From contig CAJJCM010000008.1 of assembly GCA_905182635.1 (NCBI GenBank), positions 1 to 45,083 of the forward strand: DNA of 45,083 bases. The letters are read 5' to 3'. The notes beneath the pieces are model-generated. The model did no database searches. It saw only the letters and a list, made by a program, of their open reading frames with translations, and was not told the DNA's origin. Of the stretch, positions 26,256 to 32,891 are shown piece after piece. Source of the DNA: an uncultured Candidatus Poseidoniales archaeon. GTDB taxonomy: Archaea > Thermoplasmatota > Poseidoniia > Poseidoniales > Poseidoniaceae. A program made the position numbers and the translations under genes. Numbering within the stretch: position 1 is the first letter of the stretch; every line of letters starts with the position of its first letter.

Positions 26256-27878
26256 TTATTGAGGGGGTAAAATCCAATTTCCAGTCTTACTCTTACGAAG
26301 GGCTAATGTCTTCACCTCTCCCTTTTGGTTGACGGTGTAGTGGGTCAAGTATTCTTCGTTTGAATCTGTGAAATCATTACGATGGTGACATCCGCGTGAT
26401 TCCTTGCGAGCAAGCGCTGCTTGAGCAGTCGCGAGTGTGAGGCGGGCTGAGGCTTGCACTCGAGCAATTTCCACGAGGTTTGAGTTTGCAATCAAAGAAG
26501 ATTGGTCTACATGGATTGATTCTGCAAGGATACTTGCGGATTCTAATGTTTTGATGGCGGATTCGAGTCCTGAAGCACTACGGCTGAAACCAAGGGCGCT
26601 TTGAACTGCATCTCGAACTTTTGTGACAACGTGGCCGACTCGAACCACTCCTTCTTCGGAATGTTCTGAAACAGCGGCATGATCTGCTTGTGCGGCTTGC
26701 TCTGCATCGTGTGAAGCTTGGGTATTCGAGAATTGTCGATTCTTGACCCATTTGCCAGCGTGGGTTCCAGCGGCTGCTCCACCAAGTATGGCATCGAGCA
26801 TTTGGTTACCCGGCAAAAGGTCAGCGCCATGGAATCCTGAGCAAGATGCTTCGCCAGCGGCATATAATCCGGTGAACCAACGAGACCAAGTGGAGAGAAT
26901 TGCACGTCCGAATTCATCGACGGGGACTCCGCCAAGTGTTGCATATGGGCGAACTTCGAGAGCAACCGTTTGCCGGTTCATATCGATGCCTGTTCGTTGT
27001 TGAACGCTTCGGAACACCGCTTTCCACCATTTTGAAGAGTCGCCTAAATTACGAGCATCGAGAACTGGTTGGGTGGCGTTTGAAACGGATTGGCAGATTG
27101 TATCCAAACCGCCTTCACCCATTTCCAAATCAGAGCCACTTGCTTCGTGCAATGTTGCCCCGTCATGAAGAAGACCGAGGGGCAAAACCATGTGAGTATC
27201 TTTGATACCAAGAGGTGTGTGGGCAATGAATTCCAAATCACGCAAAGGAACTCCGGCACGAAGAGCGAGGTCGAGGCCGAGGCCAACTGCACCGTGGCTA
27301 AAGGCACCTTCAAATCCTCCATCAGCAAGGATGACCGCTTTTGCTTGCAGTGCTACAATTCGGCCATTGACCAGATCTACCACGGTTATTCCACTGACGG
27401 ATTGATTGGTATGTATCAAAGAAAGTGGAAGGTGGTCGCCTCGGCGAATTACGCCATGTCGCATGCATTGTTCTTCGAGAATTTGTTGAATTTCACGACC
27501 GGTTGCATCTCCCGCATCCGCATTTCGGGCCATGCCATGGCCTGGGGCTTTTCGAACCAGTGGAATCCCATGTGCGTCGCGTCGGAAATTCAAACCCCAT
27601 CGTTCGAGCAAATCCACTTGCCGGTTTGCGTTTGCAGTGTGTGATGCGACGATATCTTGGTCGTTCAAGAATGCGCCTGCTCGAATCGTATCTTCACGAT
27701 GATTGCGGTTATTTGATTCTTGAAGCGGGGCGGCAATGCCGTCTTGAGCGAGGTGAGGCCCGCTACCGAGTGCGTTTACCGAGAGCACGAGGGTTGTGGC
27801 TCCTTGCTTGGCAGCCTCTGCTGCTGAACGGAGGGCCGCGGGCCCGTCGCCTAATACGATGACATCCCATGCTTCCAA
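26256..27878 (-). CDS. FrdA/SdhA/NadB-family flavoprotein with altered active site
   Basis: An FAD-binding protein of the succinate dehydrogenase, fumarate reductase and L-aspartate oxidase family. It has the Rossmann start DVIVLGDGPAALRSA, the AQDGIAAPL loop, DATGREI, ILADGGFEGAF, GGVPVDEFG and the C-terminal FAD motif GLYAAGEASCSGFHGADLLPGN. Length (540) is typical. Several residues that bind the dicarboxylate in FrdA/SdhA are changed: the His of the HYTMGG motif is Tyr (PYATLGG), and the Arg in HGANRL is Leu (HGADLL). The HPTG motif is also not intact (IAHTPLG). No sdhB or membrane subunit is adjacent. It may act on another substrate. The substitutions are read by eye and depend on the alignment. 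Confidence 0.8.
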   Translation of the reverse strand: MEAWDVIVLGDGPAALRSAAEAAKQGATTLVLSVNALGSGPHLAQDGIAAPLQESNNRNHREDTIRAGAFLNDQDIVASHTANANRQVDLLERWGLNFRRDAHGIPLVRKAPGHGMARNADAGDATGREIQQILEEQCMRHGVIRRGDHLPLSLIHTNQSVSGITVVDLVNGRIVALQAKAVILADGGFEGAFSHGAVGLGLDLALRAGVPLRDLEFIAHTPLGIKDTHMVLPLGLLHDGATLHEASGSDLEMGEGGLDTICQSVSNATQPVLDARNLGDSSKWWKAVFRSVQQRTGIDMNRQTVALEVRPYATLGGVPVDEFGRAILSTWSRWFTGLYAAGEASCSGFHGADLLPGNQMLDAILGGAAAGTHAGKWVKNRQFSNTQASHDAEQAAQADHAAVSEHSEEGVVRVGHVVTKVRDAVQSALGFSRSASGLESAIKTLESASILAESIHVDQSSLIANSNLVEIARVQASARLTLATAQAALARKESRGCHHRNDFTDSNEEYLTHYTVNQKGEVKTLALRKSKTGNWILPPQ

Positions 27879-27998
27879 GGTCCCACATCCGGTAATTTAT
27901 CCCAAGTGCGCCCCATCCATAAGCAACGCGCTTAACCGGCCTCCCATTTCACATGTTATCGATGCGTTAAAGTCGGCGATTACAAGATGAAAACCAAA

Positions 27999-29555
27999 CT
28001 AGAACACCAGTTTTGGCAAGGGCAACTCTCCATGACGGCGGGCAGCCTCTAATTTTCGAATCCTGTGTTTTGTTTGACGACCTGCACTTCGTTGAACCAT
28101 CGTTCGAATCACTTGAGATTCCAATACGATTCCATCGTCATCTCGAAGTATGATTTGGACATCAGCGGGGCCTCTAAAATTTCTTGGCCAAGCAACGCCA
28201 ATCCAAAGAACGACACCTCGTTCAAGATAACGGGGCATCCAATCGAGGGCGTCGTCCTCCGTCAAATGTGACAACAAAACCGAACTATGAGGAGGAGGGC
28301 ATGCGCTCAATTCAAAGCGGTGGTCGCGCGTTTCGGGTTCACCGTTGGGCGTCAACACTTCAACACGCACATGACGGGATTCAAATGTTTGATTATTCAA
28401 CACGATGAAGAGGTTGCCTGAGCCTTCGTAGCAATTTTCATCCAAAGCAACATCCATCCGCCACTTTGCTCGAAGCATTGGCGGAGTTCCTGCGAGGAGG
28501 TCGTTTTGCAAACGGTCAAGCAAAAGGAATGCCTCGGGTTGCCAGCCTCTTGAATGTGCAAGAAGTCGTTGAATCGTTCGCCAGTTGAATCGAGCTTCAC
28601 CGTCGAGAAGAAGAGATTTGAAACGATCTTCGTTGATGAATGATTTCAGTTCATCGTGAGCCATATCCGTACTCAATTCTTCCTCCAAATGAAGGTGTAA
28701 GATGTAGAGGAGCCGCTCTAGTGACTGTTTTGTGATATGCCCGGGAATCAAGGCTTTTCTGAATTCTTTCTGCCACGCCTCCCATTCCAAAAAAAGGTCA
28801 GGGTCAAGATGAGCGATCAGTAAATCTCCTAAGACACTCCCTAATTGTGTCGGGTGATGCGTTGGGGCATGGAACACAATTGAAGGGAATGGGTCGCCAA
28901 GTTGACGGATAAAATCATAGGAAAATATTCCGTAGAAAGATTGGGCAATGCCAAGTGTCATCGCGACGAGAAGGGCGAGGTTCCATGCCAATGAATTTGA
29001 TGTAACCGCTGAGGCAAGGAGGATCAAGGTTACGGTTATCGCCGAAAGTAAGCCCAGTGCAGCGTTGTTTCGTCGTTGGTCGCTTAGGCTTTCTATGATA
29101 CGGTCCATCCCGGGTTGGGCCCGCAATATGTGCCCTTTCTCTCTTGAAACGCCGCCTTGCTCTCGTAGAGAAATACGGGCCTGCATAGCCTGCCATGCCG
29201 ATTCTCCAGCAATTACTGTAGGGCCAGCCCCGATGAGAACGAAAGGAATTAATATGAAAATGAGGCCATTTGCAGATTCAATCAGTGGTGAGTAAATGAC
29301 GCTTATAAAAGCGAACATGGCGAGACAAAAACCACTCAATGTTCGCCAAATCATGAGAACGGGATGCCGAGCAATACGTCCTGCTGTGAGGCGGCGGCGT
29401 TCAAGTACAGCCCATTGCTCTCTGGTGTTTTCAATTGGGTCTTCTGAATATTCAAACCCTTCACCATAGGGGTCGGGAAGCGAGATATACGCGTCTGAAC
29501 CGTTCGCGCTACCCCCGTCTAAAGCCATGGTCCTCATGCCAAGACGGGGCGTCAT
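27999..29555 (-). CDS. Four-helix membrane protein, 518 aa
   Basis: An acidic N-terminus of about 60 residues is followed by two transmembrane helices at about 67-87 and 93-113. A cytoplasmic loop of about 50 residues and two more helices at about 165-187 and 190-210 follow. The C-terminal 300 residues are soluble, starting with a helical part (about 215-360), then a probable beta-sandwich (NLFIVLNNQTFESRHVRVEVL) and a basic tail. No family is recognised. ATG 29555 is supported by GATAAATG at 29577-29584, which would put the transcript start at the initiation codon. ATG 29528, with GAGG just ahead, is an alternative. Confidence 0.65.
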   Translation of the reverse strand: MTPRLGMRTMALDGGSANGSDAYISLPDPYGEGFEYSEDPIENTREQWAVLERRRLTAGRIARHPVLMIWRTLSGFCLAMFAFISVIYSPLIESANGLIFILIPFVLIGAGPTVIAGESAWQAMQARISLREQGGVSREKGHILRAQPGMDRIIESLSDQRRNNAALGLLSAITVTLILLASAVTSNSLAWNLALLVAMTLGIAQSFYGIFSYDFIRQLGDPFPSIVFHAPTHHPTQLGSVLGDLLIAHLDPDLFLEWEAWQKEFRKALIPGHITKQSLERLLYILHLHLEEELSTDMAHDELKSFINEDRFKSLLLDGEARFNWRTIQRLLAHSRGWQPEAFLLLDRLQNDLLAGTPPMLRAKWRMDVALDENCYEGSGNLFIVLNNQTFESRHVRVEVLTPNGEPETRDHRFELSACPPPHSSVLLSHLTEDDALDWMPRYLERGVVLWIGVAWPRNFRGPADVQIILRDDDGIVLESQVIRTMVQRSAGRQTKHRIRKLEAARRHGELPLPKLVF

Positions 29556-29576
29556 TCAATTTGGCTCTTGCCTACA

Positions 29577-29584
29577 CATTTATC
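29577..29584 (-). promoter_or_regulatory. Possible TATA element of the 518-residue membrane protein gene
   Basis: The minus strand reads GATAAATG centred at about 29580. Initiation about 26 bases downstream falls at 29554-29555, on the first ATG, so the message would be leaderless. It lies between the tRNA-Arg gene and the coding region. The consensus match is modest. Confidence 0.35.
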
Positions 29585-29607
29585 TCAAAACAGCACATTA
29601 GAGTCTA

Positions 29608-29681
29608 CGGGCGTGCCAGGATTTGAACCCGGGATCTTCGGCTTAGGAGGCCAACGCATTATCCAGCTGTGCTACACGCCC
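29608..29681 (-). tRNA. tRNA-Arg (anticodon CCT)
   Basis: The minus strand folds into a full cloverleaf: acceptor arms GGGCGTG and CACGCCC, a short D arm around AGCTGGATAA, and an anticodon arm TTGGC/GCCGA with loop CTCCTAA and anticodon CCT. The T arm is CCGGG/CCTGG with loop TTCAAAT, followed by discriminator G. CCA is not encoded. It decodes AGG. The gene follows the clamp-loader-like gene on the same strand by 22 bases with no TATA element between, so it is probably cut from that transcript. Confidence 0.95.
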
Positions 29682-29703
29682 ATCCGGCCCAGTGGACCGA
29701 GTG

Positions 29704-30849
29704 TCAAGACGCTTTCGCAATCTCCATCCGTTGTCCGATTTCAGCAACTTGGAACAAAAACCGTTCCAATTCAATTCTCCCTTGCATCGAACGATGAAGC
29801 GCGACATCGCATGCGGAAAGGGCGAGAAGGATTTCTGCAAGAACTTCTTCATCAAGGTGTAGTCTTCCTTCAGTCAATACATGATGGAAATTGGTCACGA
29901 TTTCTTCGGCTTCAAGACTGTTTTCTGCCATGACCTGGTCCAACACTCCCATCGCTCCTTTGAGTACGCGTTTGTTTTTGTTTCCTTCTTTTTCCCATCG
30001 CCAATCATGCACACGGTTACGTAATGCTTCCTCGAGGACATGTTGCACTTCACGCAAGGAGGTTGCGGCCAGTAGATTTTGCAAATTCTTTCGATCTCCG
30101 AGTAACTCACGAAGCGCTAGGAGTTCAGTGATGAAAATTGCTTTCCGGAGATTTCCGGATGAAACATGTGAAATGTCGCCTATGATGCCTCGAACTGGTG
30201 AGAGGTTCTCTTCTTCTACAATTTCAAGAAGACGGCTTTCTATTTCTAAACGGGGGATTTTAGGAAGGCGTATATGTTGCGTTCTACTTCGTAAAGCCTC
30301 AATGATTCGAGAAGGTGTGTGGGCGGTGAAAATAAAACGTGCACTGCCGCTGCTTACCTCCATCATTCTACGCAAGTAGGACTGACGGATTGTGCCGAGG
30401 TAATCTGCATCTTCAATGACAATTAAACGTGAAACTGGGGCTCTTTCACCAGAATTGTGAACGCACTCTCTACCGGCCGGAGGAGGTGTGTCGGCGGCTG
30501 ATGAAGAGAAGTTGCTATCAAACGCATCAAGGCTTGTCCGGCCTGCGAGTGTATCCTCTGAACCGCTTCCTTCGGGTCGAAGGAATTCTTCGAATTTCGC
30601 CATTGCTCCTGATGTACGGGCAAGGTCGCGCGCTTGGAGAATATGTGTTCGTGCCTCCCACGTCGGGCCGAGCACTTGTCGAGCCATCAAACGCCAGGCA
30701 GCAGTTTTTCCTACGCCTGCGGGGCCCGAAAGAAGAAGATGTGGAGGATTTGCTTGAAGTGAAGTATGTTGTATGTTCGACTGAACCGTCTCTGGAAGCA
30801 ATAAGTCCTCAAACAAAAGAGGCGCTTTCTCTGCGAGCCAAGATGACAT
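29704..30849 (-). CDS. Divergent RFC small-subunit-like clamp-loader ATPase
   Basis: An AAA+ protein resembling the small subunit of replication factor C, which loads the PCNA clamp. The order is right: WLAEKAPLLFEDLLLPE, Walker A in LLLSGPAGVGKTAAW, a Walker B-like LIVIEDAD, YLRRMMEVSSGSARFIFTAHTPSRIIEALRSR around sensor 1 and the arginine finger, and a helical C-terminal domain. Departures are seen: the DEAD box is EDAD, sensor-1 Asn is replaced in FTAHTP, and the SRC motif reads SRT with the Arg kept. About 50 polar residues are inserted between Walker A and B (around 90-140). It is therefore likely a specialised paralogue rather than the main RfcS. A DnaX-like or RFC3-like role is possible. 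Confidence 0.75.
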   Translation of the reverse strand: MSSWLAEKAPLLFEDLLLPETVQSNIQHTSLQANPPHLLLSGPAGVGKTAAWRLMARQVLGPTWEARTHILQARDLARTSGAMAKFEEFLRPEGSGSEDTLAGRTSLDAFDSNFSSSAADTPPPAGRECVHNSGERAPVSRLIVIEDADYLGTIRQSYLRRMMEVSSGSARFIFTAHTPSRIIEALRSRTQHIRLPKIPRLEIESRLLEIVEEENLSPVRGIIGDISHVSSGNLRKAIFITELLALRELLGDRKNLQNLLAATSLREVQHVLEEALRNRVHDWRWEKEGNKNKRVLKGAMGVLDQVMAENSLEAEEIVTNFHHVLTEGRLHLDEEVLAEILLALSACDVALHRSMQGRIELERFLFQVAEIGQRMEIAKAS

Positions 30850-30908
30850 GTAATCACTCTTATTGTCAGAGGTCTTTCAACCCTGCGCGGGAGTCGGGTG
30901 ATGTGAAA

Positions 30909-31058
30909 TCACTCGGCTTTGATCGTTTTGTTGCCTTGACGGCGTAACTTCATGAATATTCGGGAACCGCACGCTTTGCAACTAATTCCGTTACGTTCAC
31001 GGTGGAACGATTCAAGGTTTCCGCAGACAGCGCATTTGTAATCAACGAGTTCAACCAT
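30909..31058 (-). CDS. rpoP: DNA-directed RNA polymerase subunit P (Rpo12)
   Basis: This 49-codon gene encodes the archaeal homologue of eukaryotic Rpb12, which sits at the assembly platform of RNA polymerase. The zinc ribbon has two CxxC pairs, C9/C12 (YKCAVCG) and C27/C30 (SCKACGSRI). It is followed by FMKLRRQGNKTIKAE, matching the basic tail of the family. ATG 31058 is used; an in-frame ATG at 31073 would add five residues. It is followed by the clamp-loader-like gene on the same strand 59 bases later. Its small size makes it easy to miss. Confidence 0.9.
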   Translation of the reverse strand: MVELVDYKCAVCGNLESFHRERNGISCKACGSRIFMKLRRQGNKTIKAE

Positions 31059-31143
31059 AGCATTCGACTCCATTCAACGCGACCCACCACCCTTTCTTGA
31101 AGGTGTCCCTTGAGGATGGTGTCGTTCAGACTCTAAAAACGCC

Positions 31144-31578
31144 TCACTGGCCGGCAAGAAGGGCCGGTACCATGCGAATGTGCTGAGCTGTGCTCAAATC
31201 AGTGGTTGCGAGTTGGTCGGTAGCCACCATACAGCTGTCGACAAAGACCCAAGCGCCGGATTGTTGCTTGGCTTTTTCGACGATTTCATTCTTGGTCATC
31301 TCGACAACGCTGTGTCCGGTCGGGTCGGCGATCTCAACGGTATAGGTTGGTTCATCACTCGAATCGTTACCTGCTTGAAGGGCAGGAACCATACGGATGT
31401 GCTGGGCTGTGTCAAAATCTGTGTTCGCAAGTTCGTCTGAAGCAACCATTCGGTTGTCGACAAAAACCCAGCTACCTTGGCTCTCGGTGGCTTGGTCAAT
31501 TAGTTCGGTCTTGGTCATCTCGACAACGCTGTGTCCTGTCAGGTCGGCTATTTCTACAATGTATGTTTTCTCACTCAT
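31144..31578 (-). CDS. Tandem-duplicated small protein, beta-grasp-like repeats
   Basis: The 144-residue protein is two near-identical halves of about 67 residues joined by a short NDSSDEP linker. Each half runs TYxVEIADxTGHSVVEMTK, then a helix, then WVFVDxxMVAxDxLAxTD, ending AQHIRMVPALxAG. The strand-strand-helix-strand-strand order and the terminal IRMVPALxAG, like the ends of ThiS/MoaD-type proteins, suggest a ubiquitin-like beta-grasp fold. The last residues are AGQ rather than GG. A perfect TATA box and a GAGGAAT ribosome-binding site precede it, suggesting high expression. The function is unknown, and the fold is inferred, not shown. Confidence 0.75.
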   Translation of the reverse strand: MSEKTYIVEIADLTGHSVVEMTKTELIDQATESQGSWVFVDNRMVASDELANTDFDTAQHIRMVPALQAGNDSSDEPTYTVEIADPTGHSVVEMTKNEIVEKAKQQSGAWVFVDSCMVATDQLATTDLSTAQHIRMVPALLAGQ

Positions 31579-31610
31579 GGATATTCCTCGTCAGTTTAAT
31601 ACCGTGACCA

Positions 31611-31618
31611 TATTTAAA
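31611..31618 (-). promoter_or_regulatory. Strong TATA box of the tandem-repeat protein gene
   Basis: The minus strand reads TTTAAATA, the exact archaeal consensus. Initiation is expected near 31588, ten bases ahead of the start codon, so the GAGGAAT at about 31583-31589 would sit at the very 5' end of the message. The upstream stretch 31619-31726 is otherwise without a gene. Confidence 0.7.
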
Positions 31619-31726
31619 CAAAGTCGAAATGGGTTGATTTATGACGGATTCAAGAAGACATCCATCACTTATCTTGAAGAGTTTTCTTCAATAAGACCTG
31701 CGTGGATTCAAAGAAACTTTTCTCGA

Positions 31727-32686
31727 CTACACTCTTGCCATGAGGCCAAGTGATAACGGGATTGGAGAGAGGAATCTTTGATTGGCTGGATTCTCCAGTT
31801 CACATCGGCGTATGTGGTGTTGAAGCAGTGTGAATGGCGCTGAGCGGGGAAGCAAGCCCCGGCGGAAATTATGAATAACTTCCAGCATTTCTTGGCGTTC
31901 ATTCTTCGTTAAATTATGAGACAATTTACCCAATATTCGCTCCATCGTATGCGCTATTGGGCCATTTTTTGTCAGCACATTGAGTGATTTTTGCGCTTCA
32001 GACATGTAAGCAAGAGCTACCACCTCAGGCCGGTCACCGTTATCAAAACCTTCTGCAATAAGGCGGCCAAGTCTACGTTTTGCATCGGGAGAACGACTCA
32101 AAAGGAAGAGTTTGTTGGTGGTGTGAAATTGCATCATTGCTTTGGCCGTCCAACCTTTATGGCCTTCTTCGCGCCACAAAGAAAAAAAGTGTACTCGGGC
32201 CAAGAAATGTTCAGCCTGGCTGGGGTCAGTAAGACGTCCTTCTTCAATGACCGGAATATGGGGGTAGAGGGTTGTAAACACTTTAGCAAACATGCCCATG
32301 CCGTTACGGGTTGCTTTAACGTGGCCTTCCCGGTAGACTTTAACGCGTTCGAGCCCGCAGCTTGGAGAATCTTTCTTGAACACGAATCCACAGATGCCAG
32401 ATTCGACCAAGGCGTCTGCTTGTAACTGAGCGTATTCAAGCATCGGTGTGGTAAAGTCATCACCATTCTTTGGATTGACAAGACGGATTGAATTGCCGTC
32501 ATTGATCAGACGAATCGTTGGCCGGGGTACGCCCAAGCCAATACCGACTTCCGGACAGATGCCAACCAAATCAAAATGGCCGTTCCACTTACGGGTAAGT
32601 GCTCTGAACTCAGCAGCATCTCCGTTGTAGCGGACTTTTTTTCCAAGTAAACATGCAGAAACTGCGAGCATCGGTTTTTTGTCCAT
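31727..32686 (-). CDS. DUF523-DUF1722 protein, YbgA/TudS-like
   Basis: The N-terminal domain (about 1-150) is DUF523, the family of the iron-sulfur thiouracil desulfurase TudS. It keeps three cysteines, C12 in SACLLGKKVRYNG, C44 in GICPEVGIGLGVPRP and C110 in KDSPSCG, which in TudS bind a [4Fe-4S] cluster. The C-terminal domain (about 190-306) is DUF1722, with HFFSLWREEGHKG and the FHTTNKLFLLSRSP region. The fusion is the same as E. coli YbgA, which lies beside photolyase there; no photolyase is seen here. Likely roles are desulfuration of thio-nucleobases or related sulfur chemistry. ATG 32686 gives a compact family-like start. Confidence 0.87.
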   Translation of the reverse strand: MDKKPMLAVSACLLGKKVRYNGDAAEFRALTRKWNGHFDLVGICPEVGIGLGVPRPTIRLINDGNSIRLVNPKNGDDFTTPMLEYAQLQADALVESGICGFVFKKDSPSCGLERVKVYREGHVKATRNGMGMFAKVFTTLYPHIPVIEEGRLTDPSQAEHFLARVHFFSLWREEGHKGWTAKAMMQFHTTNKLFLLSRSPDAKRRLGRLIAEGFDNGDRPEVVALAYMSEAQKSLNVLTKNGPIAHTMERILGKLSHNLTKNERQEMLEVIHNFRRGLLPRSAPFTLLQHHIRRCELENPANQRFLSPIPLSLGLMARV

Positions 32687-32751
32687 GCCCTTGTGTCCCC
32701 GAATGGGTATATCAAGAACTGTTTATCAACACCGAGAAAAGAAGAGATAGG

Positions 32752-32823
32752 CGCCCACTCCGAGAATTGAACTCGGGTCGCAGGAATGACAATCCTGCAT
32801 GATAACCTCTACACCAAGCGGGC
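32752..32823 (-). tRNA. tRNA-Asp (anticodon GTC)
   Basis: The minus strand forms a cloverleaf: acceptor arms GCCCGCT/AGTGGGC with one G-T pair, and a D arm with GTGTAGAGGTTATC. The anticodon arm is CAGGA/TCCTG with loop TTGTCAT and anticodon GTC, and the T arm is CCGAG/CTCGG around TTCAATT. Discriminator G follows and CCA is not encoded. A TATA-like element about 26 bases ahead of its 5' end supports its own promoter. Confidence 0.96.
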
Positions 32824-32850
32824 CTAAGCAAGAACTCCGTTACGGAACCG

Positions 32851-32859
32851 CTATTTAAG
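32851..32859. promoter_or_regulatory. Two-way TATA element between tRNA-Asp and the Gly/Pro-repeat gene
   Basis: CTATTTAAG reads TATTTAAG on the plus strand and CTTAAATA on the minus strand. On the minus strand, initiation about 26 bases away falls near 32829, just ahead of the tRNA 5' end at 32823. On the plus strand it falls near 32881, eleven bases before ATG 32892. It is the only TATA-like site in the 68-base gap, so it may serve both. Confidence 0.5.
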
Positions 32860-32891
32860 CCGCGCCATGTGGCCAGTGTGGGGCGTTATCG

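Noticed and set aside
31059-31143. Open frame upstream of rpoP ending in a Gly/Arg-rich tail
   Set aside because: It extends out of frame into the tandem-repeat gene, has no suitable start codon in the gap, and is too short to support.
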